The position numbers and the translations under genes were made by a program. Shown piece by piece: positions 46,468-55,104 of a stretch of DNA of 64,000 nt. Source of the DNA: JBQTIY01 sp052387675 (lineage in GTDB: Bacteria > Planctomycetota > B15-G4); the NCBI GenBank assembly GCA_052387675.1, contig JBQTIY010000007.1, positions 389,966 through 453,965 of the forward strand. Reading direction: 5' to 3'. Numbering within the stretch: the first letter of the stretch is position 1; each line of letters opens with the position of its first letter. The notes below the pieces were generated by a model. That model was not told the DNA's origin. It saw only the letters and a list, made by a program, of their open reading frames with translations, and searched no databases.

Positions 46468-48176
46468 CCAAGCACATCTTTATTACCGGCGGCGTCGTGT
46501 CCTCGCTCGGCAAGGGACTCACGGCCGCGTCCTTGGGCTGCATCCTCGAGGCCTGCGGGCTGCGCGTGCGCATGCAGAAGTTCGACCCGTACATCAACGT
46601 GGACCCGGGGACCATGAACCCCTATCAGCACGGCGAGGTCTACGTGCTGGACGACGGCAGCGAGATGGACCTGGATCTCGGGCACTACGAGCGCTTCACG
46701 CACGCACCGCTCACCGCCGACTGCAATTTCACCACCGGCAAGATCTACCAGTCGGTCATCCGCAAGGAGCGCGCCGGCGAGTACCTCGGCCAGACCGTGC
46801 AGGTCATTCCGCACATCACCGACGAGATCAAGTCGGCCATTGAGCGGCTCTCCACGCCGGACGTGGATGTGGTCATCACCGAGATCGGCGGCACGGTGGG
46901 CGACATCGAGAGCCTGCCCTTCCTCGAAGCCATCCGGCAGTACAGCATCGAGCGCCCGCCGCACGAGTGCCTCTTCATTCACCTCACCCTGCTGGTCTAC
47001 CTGGCCGCCAGCGGCGAGCTGAAGACCAAGCCCACGCAGCAGTCGGTGGGCAAGCTGCGCGAGATCGGCATCCAGCCGGACATCCTGGTCTGCCGCACCA
47101 CCATGCCCATGACCGACGAGATGCGCCGCAAGATCTCGCTCTTCTGCAACGTGCGCCCGGCCTCGGTCATCGAAGAGCGCGATGTCGATCACACGATCTA
47201 CGAGCTGCCGCTCATGCTCAAGCGCGAGCGCATCCATGACTTGGTGGCGCAAGAGCTGGGCCTCAAGCTCCGCGAGCCCGATCTCTCCGCCTGGGAGCGC
47301 ATCGTGGCCACGGTCATCGGGGCGCGCAGCGAGATCGAGATCGCCGTGGTGGGCAAGTACATCGAGCTGAACGATGCCTACAAGTCCATCTACGAGGCCA
47401 TCAGCCACGCCGGCATCGAGAACGGCGTGCGCATCAAGCTGCGCAAGCTGAGCAGCGACAAGCTGGATGAGAGCAACATCGTGGCGGCGCTGGCGGGCGT
47501 GCACGGCATTCTCGTGCCGGGCGGCTTCGGCGGGCGCGGCATCGAGGGCAAGATCCTGGCGGTGCGCCATGCACGCGAGCAAGGCATCCCCTACTTCGGC
47601 CTCTGCTACGGCCTGCACATGGCTGTCATCGAGTTTGCGCGCAATGTCTGCGGCCTGGCCGGCGCGAGCAGCACCGAGATCGACGCCAAGACGCCGCACC
47701 CCGTCATTGCGCTGCTCGACGAGCAGCAGCGCGTCACCGCCAAGGGCGGCACGATGCGCCTCGGTCGCCAGCGCTGCCGGCTCTCGCCCGGCAAGGCGCG
47801 CACCGCTTACGGCACCGACGAGGTCTTCGAACGGCACCGCCATCGCTACGAGCTGAACAACGCTTACCGCAAACAGCTCGAGGCCGCCGGGCTCTCCTGC
47901 TCCGGCCGCTGCCCCGAGCGCGACCTCGTGGAGATCGTCGAGATCCCCAGCCATCCCTGGTTCGTGGGCGTGCAGTTCCATCCGGAGTTCAAGAGCAAGC
48001 CCACTGAGGCGCATCCGCTCTTCCGCGACTTCGTGGCCGCGGCGCTGCGCCGCTCGGGCCAGCACGCGCCGGAAACCGAGATCAGTCGCGCGCCGGGGCC
48101 GCTCAAGGCGCGAGGCGCCGGCAGCAAAGGCCCGCAGGCCGTGCTGCGTGCAGAGTCCACGCGAAAGGAGGCCTGA
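46464..48176 (+). CDS. pyrG: CTP synthase
   Basis: UTP + Gln + ATP to CTP. It has 570 residues: synthase domain with FITGGVVSSLGKGL, DPYINVDPGTMNP and GGTVGDIE; glutamine amidotransferase domain with Cys in FGLCYGLHM, and FHPEF triad end. The C-terminal 30 residues are extra. It directly follows and overlaps kdsB, the enzyme that consumes its product. Confidence 0.96.
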   Translation: MTKHIFITGGVVSSLGKGLTAASLGCILEACGLRVRMQKFDPYINVDPGTMNPYQHGEVYVLDDGSEMDLDLGHYERFTHAPLTADCNFTTGKIYQSVIRKERAGEYLGQTVQVIPHITDEIKSAIERLSTPDVDVVITEIGGTVGDIESLPFLEAIRQYSIERPPHECLFIHLTLLVYLAASGELKTKPTQQSVGKLREIGIQPDILVCRTTMPMTDEMRRKISLFCNVRPASVIEERDVDHTIYELPLMLKRERIHDLVAQELGLKLREPDLSAWERIVATVIGARSEIEIAVVGKYIELNDAYKSIYEAISHAGIENGVRIKLRKLSSDKLDESNIVAALAGVHGILVPGGFGGRGIEGKILAVRHAREQGIPYFGLCYGLHMAVIEFARNVCGLAGASSTEIDAKTPHPVIALLDEQQRVTAKGGTMRLGRQRCRLSPGKARTAYGTDEVFERHRHRYELNNAYRKQLEAAGLSCSGRCPERDLVEIVEIPSHPWFVGVQFHPEFKSKPTEAHPLFRDFVAAALRRSGQHAPETEISRAPGPLKARGAGSKGPQAVLRAESTRKEA

Positions 48177-48587
48177 ATGGGCGGCTTACTAGGACCTGAT
48201 GGTCAACCCATCGACCCGCAGCTCACGCGCAAAGCGGATGCGGACGAGTCCGGCCACGGCGGTCACGCCGGGCATGAGCACTGCGGCCATGATCACGATC
48301 ATGACCACGAGCACGGCGGCCACGAACACGGTGAGCAGCGCCTGCCCGAGCCCAGCCTCGCCCTGCACGTCTTTCACCTCGCCTCGCAGGTGGGCATGGC
48401 GCTGGGCGAGACCGAAAACCCCTTCACCGGCCAGCGCGAGAAGGATCTGCCCACGGCGCGCTTCCTCATCGACACGATCGCGATGCTGGAAGAGAAGACG
48501 CGCGGCAACCGCTCGCCCGACGAGGAAGAGTATCTGCGCGGCGTGCTGAGCAACTTGCGCATGGCCTTCGTGGCCCGCAGCAAGTGA
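48177..48587 (+). CDS. DUF1844 protein with His-rich segment
   Basis: A 136-residue protein. Residues 60-136 match DUF1844 (LALHVFHLASQVGMALG, DLPTARFLIDTIAMLEEKT). Residues 26-54 hold about a dozen His with Gly, Asp and Glu (e.g. HEHCGHDHDHDHEHGGH), a likely metal-binding tail. The ATG directly abuts the pyrG stop. Function of DUF1844 is unknown. Confidence 0.83.
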   Translation: MGGLLGPDGQPIDPQLTRKADADESGHGGHAGHEHCGHDHDHDHEHGGHEHGEQRLPEPSLALHVFHLASQVGMALGETENPFTGQREKDLPTARFLIDTIAMLEEKTRGNRSPDEEEYLRGVLSNLRMAFVARSK

Positions 48588-48674
48588 GCAAGGCGGCGCG
48601 CCGCCTGTTGGGCGGACCGCGCCGGCGCTGCGCGTCGAGCCGCCCGGTGGCCGCCGCCGCCGACTGAGTGCGCC

Positions 48675-49817
48675 GTGAGGATCGTCTTCGACCTCACCTC
48701 CTGCGCCAAGCCCGAGCGCGGCGGCATCTCCGGCTACGGGCGCATGCTCGTGCCGGCCTGTGCGCGCGCGCTGCCTGCGCACGACTATGTGCCCGCGGTG
48801 CGCGCCAACCGCTGGCTCAAACGCGGCCTGGTGGCCGACTTGCTGCCGGGCCGGCGCGTGCGCCTGCTGACCAACCGCGCGCCAGGCCTGCTGCTCGGCG
48901 AGATTGACGTGCTCCACGCCATCGGCGCGCATCTGCCGGCGGGCGGACGCTTCGCCAAGGTGACGACGCTGCCCGATCTCAATGTCTTCGAGTTCTCCGA
49001 GTTGTCTGAGCCGGGGTGGCGAGCGCGACGCCAAGCGCGCATCCGGCAGACTCTGGCACGCGCCGACCTCGTGCTGGCCTTCAGCGAGCAGGGGGCCGCG
49101 GCGCTCGTGCAGCACCTGAACTGGCCGCGCGAACGCACGCGCGTCGTGCCGCTCGGCGTGGACACGGCGCTCTTTCGCCCGCTGCGCGGCGCAGCCCTCG
49201 CGGCGGCGCTCGCGTCGCTAGGCCTCGGTGACCGGCCCTATGTGCTGTCGGCGGGACGACTCTCGACGCGCAAGAATCAGGCGGGCCTCGTGGCGGCTTT
49301 CGCGCGCGCGGCGCGCGCGGCCGCCGGCAGCCCCCCTGGCACGCTGCCCGCACTGCCCAAGGACTGGCTGCTGGTCCTTCCAGGACCGGAGGGCCAGGAC
49401 CAAGAGCTGTTGCGCGAAGCCGCGCGGCGCCATGGACTCTCCTCGGAGCGGCTACTGCTTCCCGGACGCGTCGACGACGCCACGCTCGTCGCCTTGCTTT
49501 CTGGCGCAGCGCTCTACTGTTGCGCCTCGCTACACGAGGGCTTCGGCCTGCCGGTCATCGAGGCCCAGGCCTGCGGAGCGCCGGTGTTGTGCAGCGACCG
49601 CGGCGCCCTACGCGAGACCGCCGGCGATTGCGCGGTAATCTTCGATCCCGGCGATGAGAAGGGCTTTGCGGCGGCACTCGCCGAGCTGGCGGCGGACCCG
49701 GCACGGCGGGCCCAGCTCGCGGCGGAGGGTCCCGAGCGCGTTCTGCGCCACTTCACCTGGGAGGCCACGGCCGTGCGCACGCTCGCCGCGCTGGCCGAGG
49801 CCGTCGAGCTGCACTGA
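48675..49817 (+). CDS. Family 4 glycosyltransferase
   Basis: A 380-residue GT-B enzyme. An N-terminal Rossmann half (MRIVFDLTSCAKPERGGISGYGR) and a C-terminal half with LSAGRLSTRKNQ, LVLPGPEG and the ExxxxxxxE stretch HEGFGLPVIEAQACG are visible. The GTG 48675 start gives the canonical N-terminus, though with no clear SD. Probably used in LPS or surface glycan synthesis, given the kdsB operon; 87 bp separates it from DUF1844. Confidence 0.87.
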   Translation: MRIVFDLTSCAKPERGGISGYGRMLVPACARALPAHDYVPAVRANRWLKRGLVADLLPGRRVRLLTNRAPGLLLGEIDVLHAIGAHLPAGGRFAKVTTLPDLNVFEFSELSEPGWRARRQARIRQTLARADLVLAFSEQGAAALVQHLNWPRERTRVVPLGVDTALFRPLRGAALAAALASLGLGDRPYVLSAGRLSTRKNQAGLVAAFARAARAAAGSPPGTLPALPKDWLLVLPGPEGQDQELLREAARRHGLSSERLLLPGRVDDATLVALLSGAALYCCASLHEGFGLPVIEAQACGAPVLCSDRGALRETAGDCAVIFDPGDEKGFAAALAELAADPARRAQLAAEGPERVLRHFTWEATAVRTLAALAEAVELH

Positions 49818-49826
49818 CGGACGACT

Positions 49827-52394
49827 CTACGGCTGGAATGTGATCTCGAGCGCGTTCGATGCCGACCACGGGACGCCGCCGCCCTCGGGCTTCCACAGGT
49901 ACTGCCAGTAAGTCGATAGGTCGAGCAGTCGCGGGTCATTCGGGATCACGAGCGGCAGTTCGGAATAACCGTCAGCGTTTGCTCGCTGGGGAAGCACGAG
50001 GACAAGCATCGCCGGATCGACCCACAACGCGCAGCCCTTCACGCTGAGCGGGCTTTGCAACGCGCCGAGCGAGAGCAGCAGGAAGCCAGTAGTCGAGCGG
50101 GCCGGAGCGTCAAGGCACGAGAGCCCGAAGTCTGTGGCGCCGAGCGCGGGCATCGCCGTGACACCGATGGTCAGCGGACCTGATTCGCCTGGCGTCGACG
50201 AGCCGAGCTTCAGGACTCCGGTGGGCAACAGAGAAAGCTTGCTTACAGTTGCGTCGAAGATGCCTGCCTCGTTTGGATCGAAGCTACCCGCTGTCGTCGG
50301 CCAGCCCCAGTCACCCGTCGTACCGATGATGGCGGCTCCCGTGGAGTCCAGCGCGACACCAGCATCGAAGCCGTCCTCTCCGGTTCCGCCCAAGTGTGTC
50401 GAGTAGAGCAGCCGCGAACCATCAACGTCGAGTTTGGCAACAAAGAGATCCGTGGCAGCGCCCTGGACGGATGGGGGCTTGTTTGGCATGAAGCTGCCCG
50501 GTGTCGTCGGAAAGACTCCGTAGGTCATGCCCACGACGACAGCTTGGCCGGCCGAGTCGGCAGTGAGGTCGAGCAATGAGTCCGCCGCCAAGAAGCCAGC
50601 TGACCCCAAGAACGTGGCGTAGAGACAGGAACTGCCGGTTGCATCCAACCGGAACAAGCACGCGTCGAGGCCGCCTTGATAGGCCTCTTGAAAAGCCCCC
50701 GGTGTCGTCGGAAACGGTTCGACTGTGCTGGACGAGGCATTGCCAGCGACAAGCACGCTTCCATCTGGACAGGCGGCGATGCGTTCGCAACTCGACTGCG
50801 GGATGTACGTGCAGTACACGGCGTCGGAGTACGAAGGATCGAGCACCAACACGAAGCCATCGCTCGAACCAACCATGGTCTTAGCGAACGCCCCATGCGT
50901 CACCGGGAAGTCCGCGGAGTTCGTTGAACCTGTGAGTGCCACTGTCCCGTCGAAACGAAGCGCGAGATCTTTGACCCCTTCGCTAGAGCCATTGCCCCCT
51001 AAGTAAGTCGAGTAAAGCGGAATCGTGCCATCCTCGGCAAAGATCGTTAGAAAGCCATCCCTAGAGCCACCGAGAGTCGGGTCGAAGGCCCCCGCGGTGA
51101 TTGGAAAGGTCAGCGCCTGCGTCCACCCTGCAACCCCGATTCGATCGTTGGGAAAAGCGAGTAGACACGTAATTGCTGTGGACGAATCGGTGCCTCCGAG
51201 CATCGTAGAGAAAACCAATGAGCTTCCGTCAGCGGAGAGTCGGAGAACAAACTCCTTAAGGCTGTCGGCCTCCGGGTCCCATGCTCCGGGCGTGGTTGGG
51301 AACTCGGCGCCCGCCGCGCCGGCAACTGCGATGTCCCCGGTCGATAGAACGGCGATCCCCGTGACACTCTCGTTAGGGGACCCACCCAAGAATGTTGAGT
51401 ACACGAGATCTGATCCATCCGCTGTGAGGCATGTCACGAAGGCATCCGTCGGAAAGGTCCCTGAACCGCCAGCCCATAATGTGTCAAACGCGCCAGGAGT
51501 CGCCGGGAAGTCCAGTGCAAGAGTCTCGCCGCCCACGACGGGCCGGTCTTGGTTGTCTACGGCCAGCGCGTTGATGTGTTCACCGCCCAGGACACCACCA
51601 AGGTACGTTGACCACTCCAACTGCAAGTCCACTGCCGAGACGTTGGTTGAGGAGCCGCCGTCAAACCGAAGTGTCGATCCCTCCACTCGTTGGAGGCACA
51701 GTTGGGCCGCGGCGGCGTCCGAGGACGGACGAGATGGGCGAAGCGAGATGCTGCCGACCCGGGTCGTGATCGCGACCGCGCCTGTGCCATCCGTCGCCAT
51801 CTCAACCGCTTCTGCACCAACAATCTCAACGCCTAGGCCTAGCAGGCTTTGCGCACTCTTGCCTTCAAGTCGAAGGCCAAGACGAGTCCGCTCAATGAAA
51901 AGGCTGGCCGCCACCTCAGGCGCCAGATCGCGCAGACACACTCCTGGGTATCGAGGCACGTTTTTGCGCCACAGACGAGGATCCTGGGACAGAAAAAAGT
52001 GAAGCTGACCCGGCAGCGCGGAGCCAATAGGTTCGGCTTGATGCGATTGGTAGTCGGCCACCTCAGTCGTAGTTGCCGCGAACTGTAATCGCACCACCGA
52101 TCCCAATCTCGAGCCGTCGGCCCGCAGCGCGTGATGAACCAAGGTGATGCCGTTTTCGTCGACAGCACAGTCCAGCCCGCCAAGCCGGGCCGCGAAGCGG
52201 ATCTGAGACTCCCACTGGCCTTCGTTCGAGATGAACCCCCAGGGCCACGCGACGCTATCACTGCCGGAAACCGCGATGGGGCTCGACAGATTGCCTGGCA
52301 CTTGGGCTGACTGAGGCACAGCAGACGCGAGCACCTCGTTAGCGAGGAGCAGAAGTGCAGAAATCAAACCCCAGTTGCTGGTTCTGCTTGTCAT
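49827..52394 (-). CDS. Secreted SBBP-repeat beta-propeller protein
   Basis: An 855-residue exported protein. The signal peptide is near 9-30 (ISALLLLANEVLASA), followed by an N-terminal beta domain (WGFISNEGQW, LVHHALRADG), then about eight repeats of the SBBP type (LVYSTFLGGSPNE, DFPATPGAFD, FPTTPGAW). The C-terminal 130 residues form a domain (GPLTIGVTAMP...LWVDPAMLVLVLP) like those at the end of planctomycete surface proteins. The ATG at 52394 overlaps the oxidase stop (ATGA). Codon choice is far less GC-biased than in neighbours: only 29 of the 60 bases from 51001 are G/C. Function is unknown. Confidence 0.84.
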   Translation of the reverse strand: MTSRTSNWGLISALLLLANEVLASAVPQSAQVPGNLSSPIAVSGSDSVAWPWGFISNEGQWESQIRFAARLGGLDCAVDENGITLVHHALRADGSRLGSVVRLQFAATTTEVADYQSHQAEPIGSALPGQLHFFLSQDPRLWRKNVPRYPGVCLRDLAPEVAASLFIERTRLGLRLEGKSAQSLLGLGVEIVGAEAVEMATDGTGAVAITTRVGSISLRPSRPSSDAAAAQLCLQRVEGSTLRFDGGSSTNVSAVDLQLEWSTYLGGVLGGEHINALAVDNQDRPVVGGETLALDFPATPGAFDTLWAGGSGTFPTDAFVTCLTADGSDLVYSTFLGGSPNESVTGIAVLSTGDIAVAGAAGAEFPTTPGAWDPEADSLKEFVLRLSADGSSLVFSTMLGGTDSSTAITCLLAFPNDRIGVAGWTQALTFPITAGAFDPTLGGSRDGFLTIFAEDGTIPLYSTYLGGNGSSEGVKDLALRFDGTVALTGSTNSADFPVTHGAFAKTMVGSSDGFVLVLDPSYSDAVYCTYIPQSSCERIAACPDGSVLVAGNASSSTVEPFPTTPGAFQEAYQGGLDACLFRLDATGSSCLYATFLGSAGFLAADSLLDLTADSAGQAVVVGMTYGVFPTTPGSFMPNKPPSVQGAATDLFVAKLDVDGSRLLYSTHLGGTGEDGFDAGVALDSTGAAIIGTTGDWGWPTTAGSFDPNEAGIFDATVSKLSLLPTGVLKLGSSTPGESGPLTIGVTAMPALGATDFGLSCLDAPARSTTGFLLLSLGALQSPLSVKGCALWVDPAMLVLVLPQRANADGYSELPLVIPNDPRLLDLSTYWQYLWKPEGGGVPWSASNALEITFQP

Positions 52395-54424
52395 CCGACC
52401 GCCACGTGAACCCAACGTCCGACGCTCGGAATGCCGTTGGAATCGATGACGAACAACAAGTAATAGCCAGGCGGAGCAACAAACCCGGTCTCGGGCGGCA
52501 CGACCGGAACCGTAAAGTTTGGAAAAGTTCCGGTGATGCCCTCGATACCAATGCTGAGTTGCACGTAGCGTTGATTCATATCAAAGGCATGTGTCACGGA
52601 CGAGCTTCGGATGAGCACTACGCGCTCGATCGTTGCGGACTCACAGCTCAACGTGACGCTCAGCTCGAAGTCAAGGCCACCAATCTCAATGGATTGCTCT
52701 GCGGGCTCTGGCCAATCCGAGACGCTCGGCCGCGAGCCGCTGGAGTAGTACGGCGGCTCGTAGATCTCGACAGTGTGCTGGGAGTTCTTGCCTCCGATGC
52801 ACGACTCCGGCTTGCCGCCGGCCACGGCGACGCGCCCGTCAGGTAGCAGAAAGGCCACCGAGTGGTATAGCCGAGGGCAATCCGTGCCGTCGCGAGTACG
52901 CCAGACGTTGCTGAGCGGCAGTCCGAAGAAGTCGTCGGGGTAGTACTCCACCGCTTGGTAGACTGGAGTGCACCCCGAAGTCGAGTTGTAGGTCATCCCG
53001 CCGGGGACAAACACCGTTCCCGTGGGCATGATCACTGCATTGTGATTCACGCGCGACACAGGCAAAGCGGCTCGCTGCGCCCAGGACATCTCGACGCCGT
53101 CGAAACGCTGCACGGAGCTGTAGATCACGGGTACCGCCGTCCCGTTCTGACAGGGGTCGTCATCGAACTCTTCGATGCCGCCAAAGTCGTAGACCAAATC
53201 CCTGCGCCCACCCGGAGCCGTTGCATCCAGAACCACGAAGTGAACGCTGCTCCCGCCATCGCGATGCACGTCGGGATCGTGCTCGGGGTTTGAGCCGGGC
53301 TGCTCCCAAAAGAGACTGCTCGCGCAAGGTGCGCCGGCGGTGAAGTCCATGAGCCGTGTATCGGGCTCCTCGGGATGTGCCGCGAGTGCATTGGTGTGGA
53401 CCAGATCCCCTGTGCTGAGCAAGTGCATCCGCGGATAGTCGCCGAGGTCCAGTTCGGTCGTCGAGGCGCACGTTGTGAAGGCGTAGTTGTTGAACTCGAC
53501 CGAGCCCGTCGAGATGGGATCAAAAAGCTCGAACAGACGCGAAAGCACAAAGCCCCCCGTCTCCGGGTAGGGCCACGAAGGAAAAGGACAGGCCGGGCTA
53601 GGAGCCCCGAAGTGGCCACCGATGAAGACGCTGCCGTCGTGCATCGCCTTGACCGTGGGATACCAGTGTTCACGCATCGAGACCGTTGGCCAATCGTTGT
53701 TTACGACCCACGCTGGTGGGTCGACCGACGTGTCCAGCTTGTAGATGTAGCGATGGCCGACGGGCAGTCGCTCGTCCGGGTTGACCGGCGAGGTCGCACC
53801 ATAAGGCATCGTGATGCAGTCTTCGGGGCTGTTGCACTTCGTCATGTAGTCCAGGCCGCCAACGACCAGCACTGAACCGTCGGCAACGACCACATGGCCG
53901 GAACAGAAAGCGTCCGCGCTGCCAGTGTGCCCGGAGGTCGGGCCGACGAGTTCCTCGACGCCGCCTGGGTTTTCGAGCGGCTTCCAGAGAAAGGACCGGT
54001 TCACCGCGCCCGCCTGGGCGCCATCGCCCCACGCATCCGCGCAATTCGTGCGGCAAATGAGTAACACTCGAACTAGGTCGGGCTCATTCAACGGCGGGGG
54101 CAAGACGACTGCGTGAGCAATCTCAGCATTGGGAAGCTGCGTCGAACTTTCGCCCATGGCTGAGAAGCCGCCGTAAGGGCGCGGCAGAAAATCGCCCGGA
54201 TCGTCTGGATCGATCGGATCGCAAGCCTGACTTCGCAAGTCAGGCGCGAGTGCTCCTGCGGCGCAAGCCGCGAGCAGCATGAGCGCTCGGGCGAAGCTCG
54301 CTACGCTGGACTTGCAGAGAGGCTCTTGCCTCTCTCTCTCTCTCTCTCTCAGCAAATCGACTGACCATTTGGAGACCCTTTCCTTAGTGAGGATCGACGC
54401 GCCCGGTTGCGCAACGTAAGCCAC
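52391..54424 (-). CDS. Copper-radical oxidase, galactose/glyoxal oxidase-like
   Basis: Kelch-propeller oxidase with C-terminal DUF1929 domain, predicted to oxidise an alcohol or aldehyde with O2, giving H2O2, outside the cell. Numbered from GTG 54424 (677 residues), residues matching the galactose-oxidase site are Cys174 (AFCSGHV; thioether), Tyr255 (HWYPTV), Tyr520-His521 (RLYHSVAF) and His612 (SVTHAFDMNQRY). A signal segment (ALMLLAACAAGALA) lies at 47-60. The (GA)10 tract encodes RERERER at 26-32. The true start is uncertain: GTG 54424, TTG 54355, or an out-of-frame ATG at 54368 (see regulatory site). It is cotranslated with the SBBP gene. Confidence 0.85.
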   Translation of the reverse strand: MAYVAQPGASILTKERVSKWSVDLLRERERERQEPLCKSSVASFARALMLLAACAAGALAPDLRSQACDPIDPDDPGDFLPRPYGGFSAMGESSTQLPNAEIAHAVVLPPPLNEPDLVRVLLICRTNCADAWGDGAQAGAVNRSFLWKPLENPGGVEELVGPTSGHTGSADAFCSGHVVVADGSVLVVGGLDYMTKCNSPEDCITMPYGATSPVNPDERLPVGHRYIYKLDTSVDPPAWVVNNDWPTVSMREHWYPTVKAMHDGSVFIGGHFGAPSPACPFPSWPYPETGGFVLSRLFELFDPISTGSVEFNNYAFTTCASTTELDLGDYPRMHLLSTGDLVHTNALAAHPEEPDTRLMDFTAGAPCASSLFWEQPGSNPEHDPDVHRDGGSSVHFVVLDATAPGGRRDLVYDFGGIEEFDDDPCQNGTAVPVIYSSVQRFDGVEMSWAQRAALPVSRVNHNAVIMPTGTVFVPGGMTYNSTSGCTPVYQAVEYYPDDFFGLPLSNVWRTRDGTDCPRLYHSVAFLLPDGRVAVAGGKPESCIGGKNSQHTVEIYEPPYYSSGSRPSVSDWPEPAEQSIEIGGLDFELSVTLSCESATIERVVLIRSSSVTHAFDMNQRYVQLSIGIEGITGTFPNFTVPVVPPETGFVAPPGYYLLFVIDSNGIPSVGRWVHVAVG
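54330..54350 (-). repeat. (GA)10 dinucleotide tract
   Basis: Alternating GA on the minus strand (CT on plus), 21 nt, at the 5' end of the oxidase gene. Such tracts are rare in GC-rich genomes and prone to slipped-strand length change. Confidence 0.95.
54366..54385 (-). promoter_or_regulatory. Strong but out-of-frame initiation site upstream of the GA tract
   Basis: On the minus strand AAGGAAAGGG (54385-54376) is followed after 7 nt by ATG (54368-54366). In the present sequence this ATG reads MVSRFAERERERE and stops at a TGA after 42 codons. One extra GA unit, or two fewer, would place it in frame with the oxidase. Confidence 0.7.
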
Positions 54425-54515
54425 TCTCGGTCAAGTTGGCGAATCTGTCAACACATCGGCAGGCCCCGCGGCCTGGAGAGGACGCTTTGGCCTCAACGAC
54501 TGCTCCAGAGGCGCC

Positions 54516-54545
54516 TTGACATCAACATGGTATTTCAAATACCAT
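54516..54545 (+). promoter_or_regulatory. nsrR promoter overlapped by a 19-bp NsrR-type operator
   Basis: TTGACA (54516-54521), 18-bp spacer, TACCAT (54540-54545). A perfect palindrome ATGGTATTT-C-AAATACCAT spans 54527-54545 and covers spacer and -10. It matches the ATTT-N-AAAT core of known NsrR boxes. Predicted transcription starts about 54552, next to the ATG at 54553, so the mRNA may be leaderless. Confidence 0.7.
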
Positions 54546-54552
54546 ATTCGGC

Positions 54553-55050
54553 ATGAAGCTGACCCTGCACACCGACTACGCCCTGCGCACGCTGCTCTAC
54601 CTCACCCACCGCGCCGCGCGCGGGACCGGGCGACCGAGCCACCGCAACGCTGACGGCCAGCTTGTCGACGCGGCCGCGCCCGCCACCGTGGATGCGATCG
54701 CTGAGGCCTTCTCCATCTCGCGCGAGCACTTAGTGAAGGTCGTGCAGAAGCTCGCCCGCCTGGGCTACGTCAGCACGCGCGCGGGCCGCGGCGGCGGCAT
54801 GAGCTTGGCCTGCGACCCCGCCAAGCTGCGCGTCTCCGAGGTCGTCGCCGCCTTCGAAGGCCGGCAGCAAGTGCTCGAGTGCTTGCTGAAACCTGAGGTC
54901 TGCGTGCTGGAGCCGGGCTGCGACCTGCGCCGCCTGCTCATTCAGGCCGAGCAAGCCTTCTACGACACGCTCGCCACCAAGACCATCGCCGACCTCGCGC
55001 GCCCCAAGGGTCGCAAGGGCGGTGTGCACAACCTCGTCCTGCGCACCTAG
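54553..55050 (+). CDS. nsrR: Rrf2-family regulator, NsrR-like Fe-S nitric-oxide sensor
   Basis: A 165-residue winged-helix repressor. MKLTLHTDYALRTLLYL, the recognition region SISREHLVKVVQKLARLGYV and RGRGGGMSLA match NsrR. Cluster cysteines are Cys110, Cys117 and Cys123 (C-x6-C-x5-C), close to the spacings known for NsrR. An insertion of about 15 residues (GRPSHRNADGQLVDA) lies before the HTH. It is probably autoregulated through the palindrome over its promoter and controls the globin downstream; no SD site precedes its ATG. Confidence 0.85.
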   Translation: MKLTLHTDYALRTLLYLTHRAARGTGRPSHRNADGQLVDAAAPATVDAIAEAFSISREHLVKVVQKLARLGYVSTRAGRGGGMSLACDPAKLRVSEVVAAFEGRQQVLECLLKPEVCVLEPGCDLRRLLIQAEQAFYDTLATKTIADLARPKGRKGGVHNLVLRT

Positions 55051-55104
55051 CGCCGGGCTCGCTCGCATTTCTCATCCCCGCTCTCCTGCCCATCGAGGTC
55101 TCCC

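Noticed and set aside
46392..48065. 557-codon minus-strand frame over pyrG
   Set aside because: Shadow of CTP synthase; composition is non-protein-like.
49261..49330. GCGCGC-rich runs inside the glycosyltransferase gene
   Set aside because: Encodes Ala/Arg codons in a GC-rich gene; not a regular repeat.
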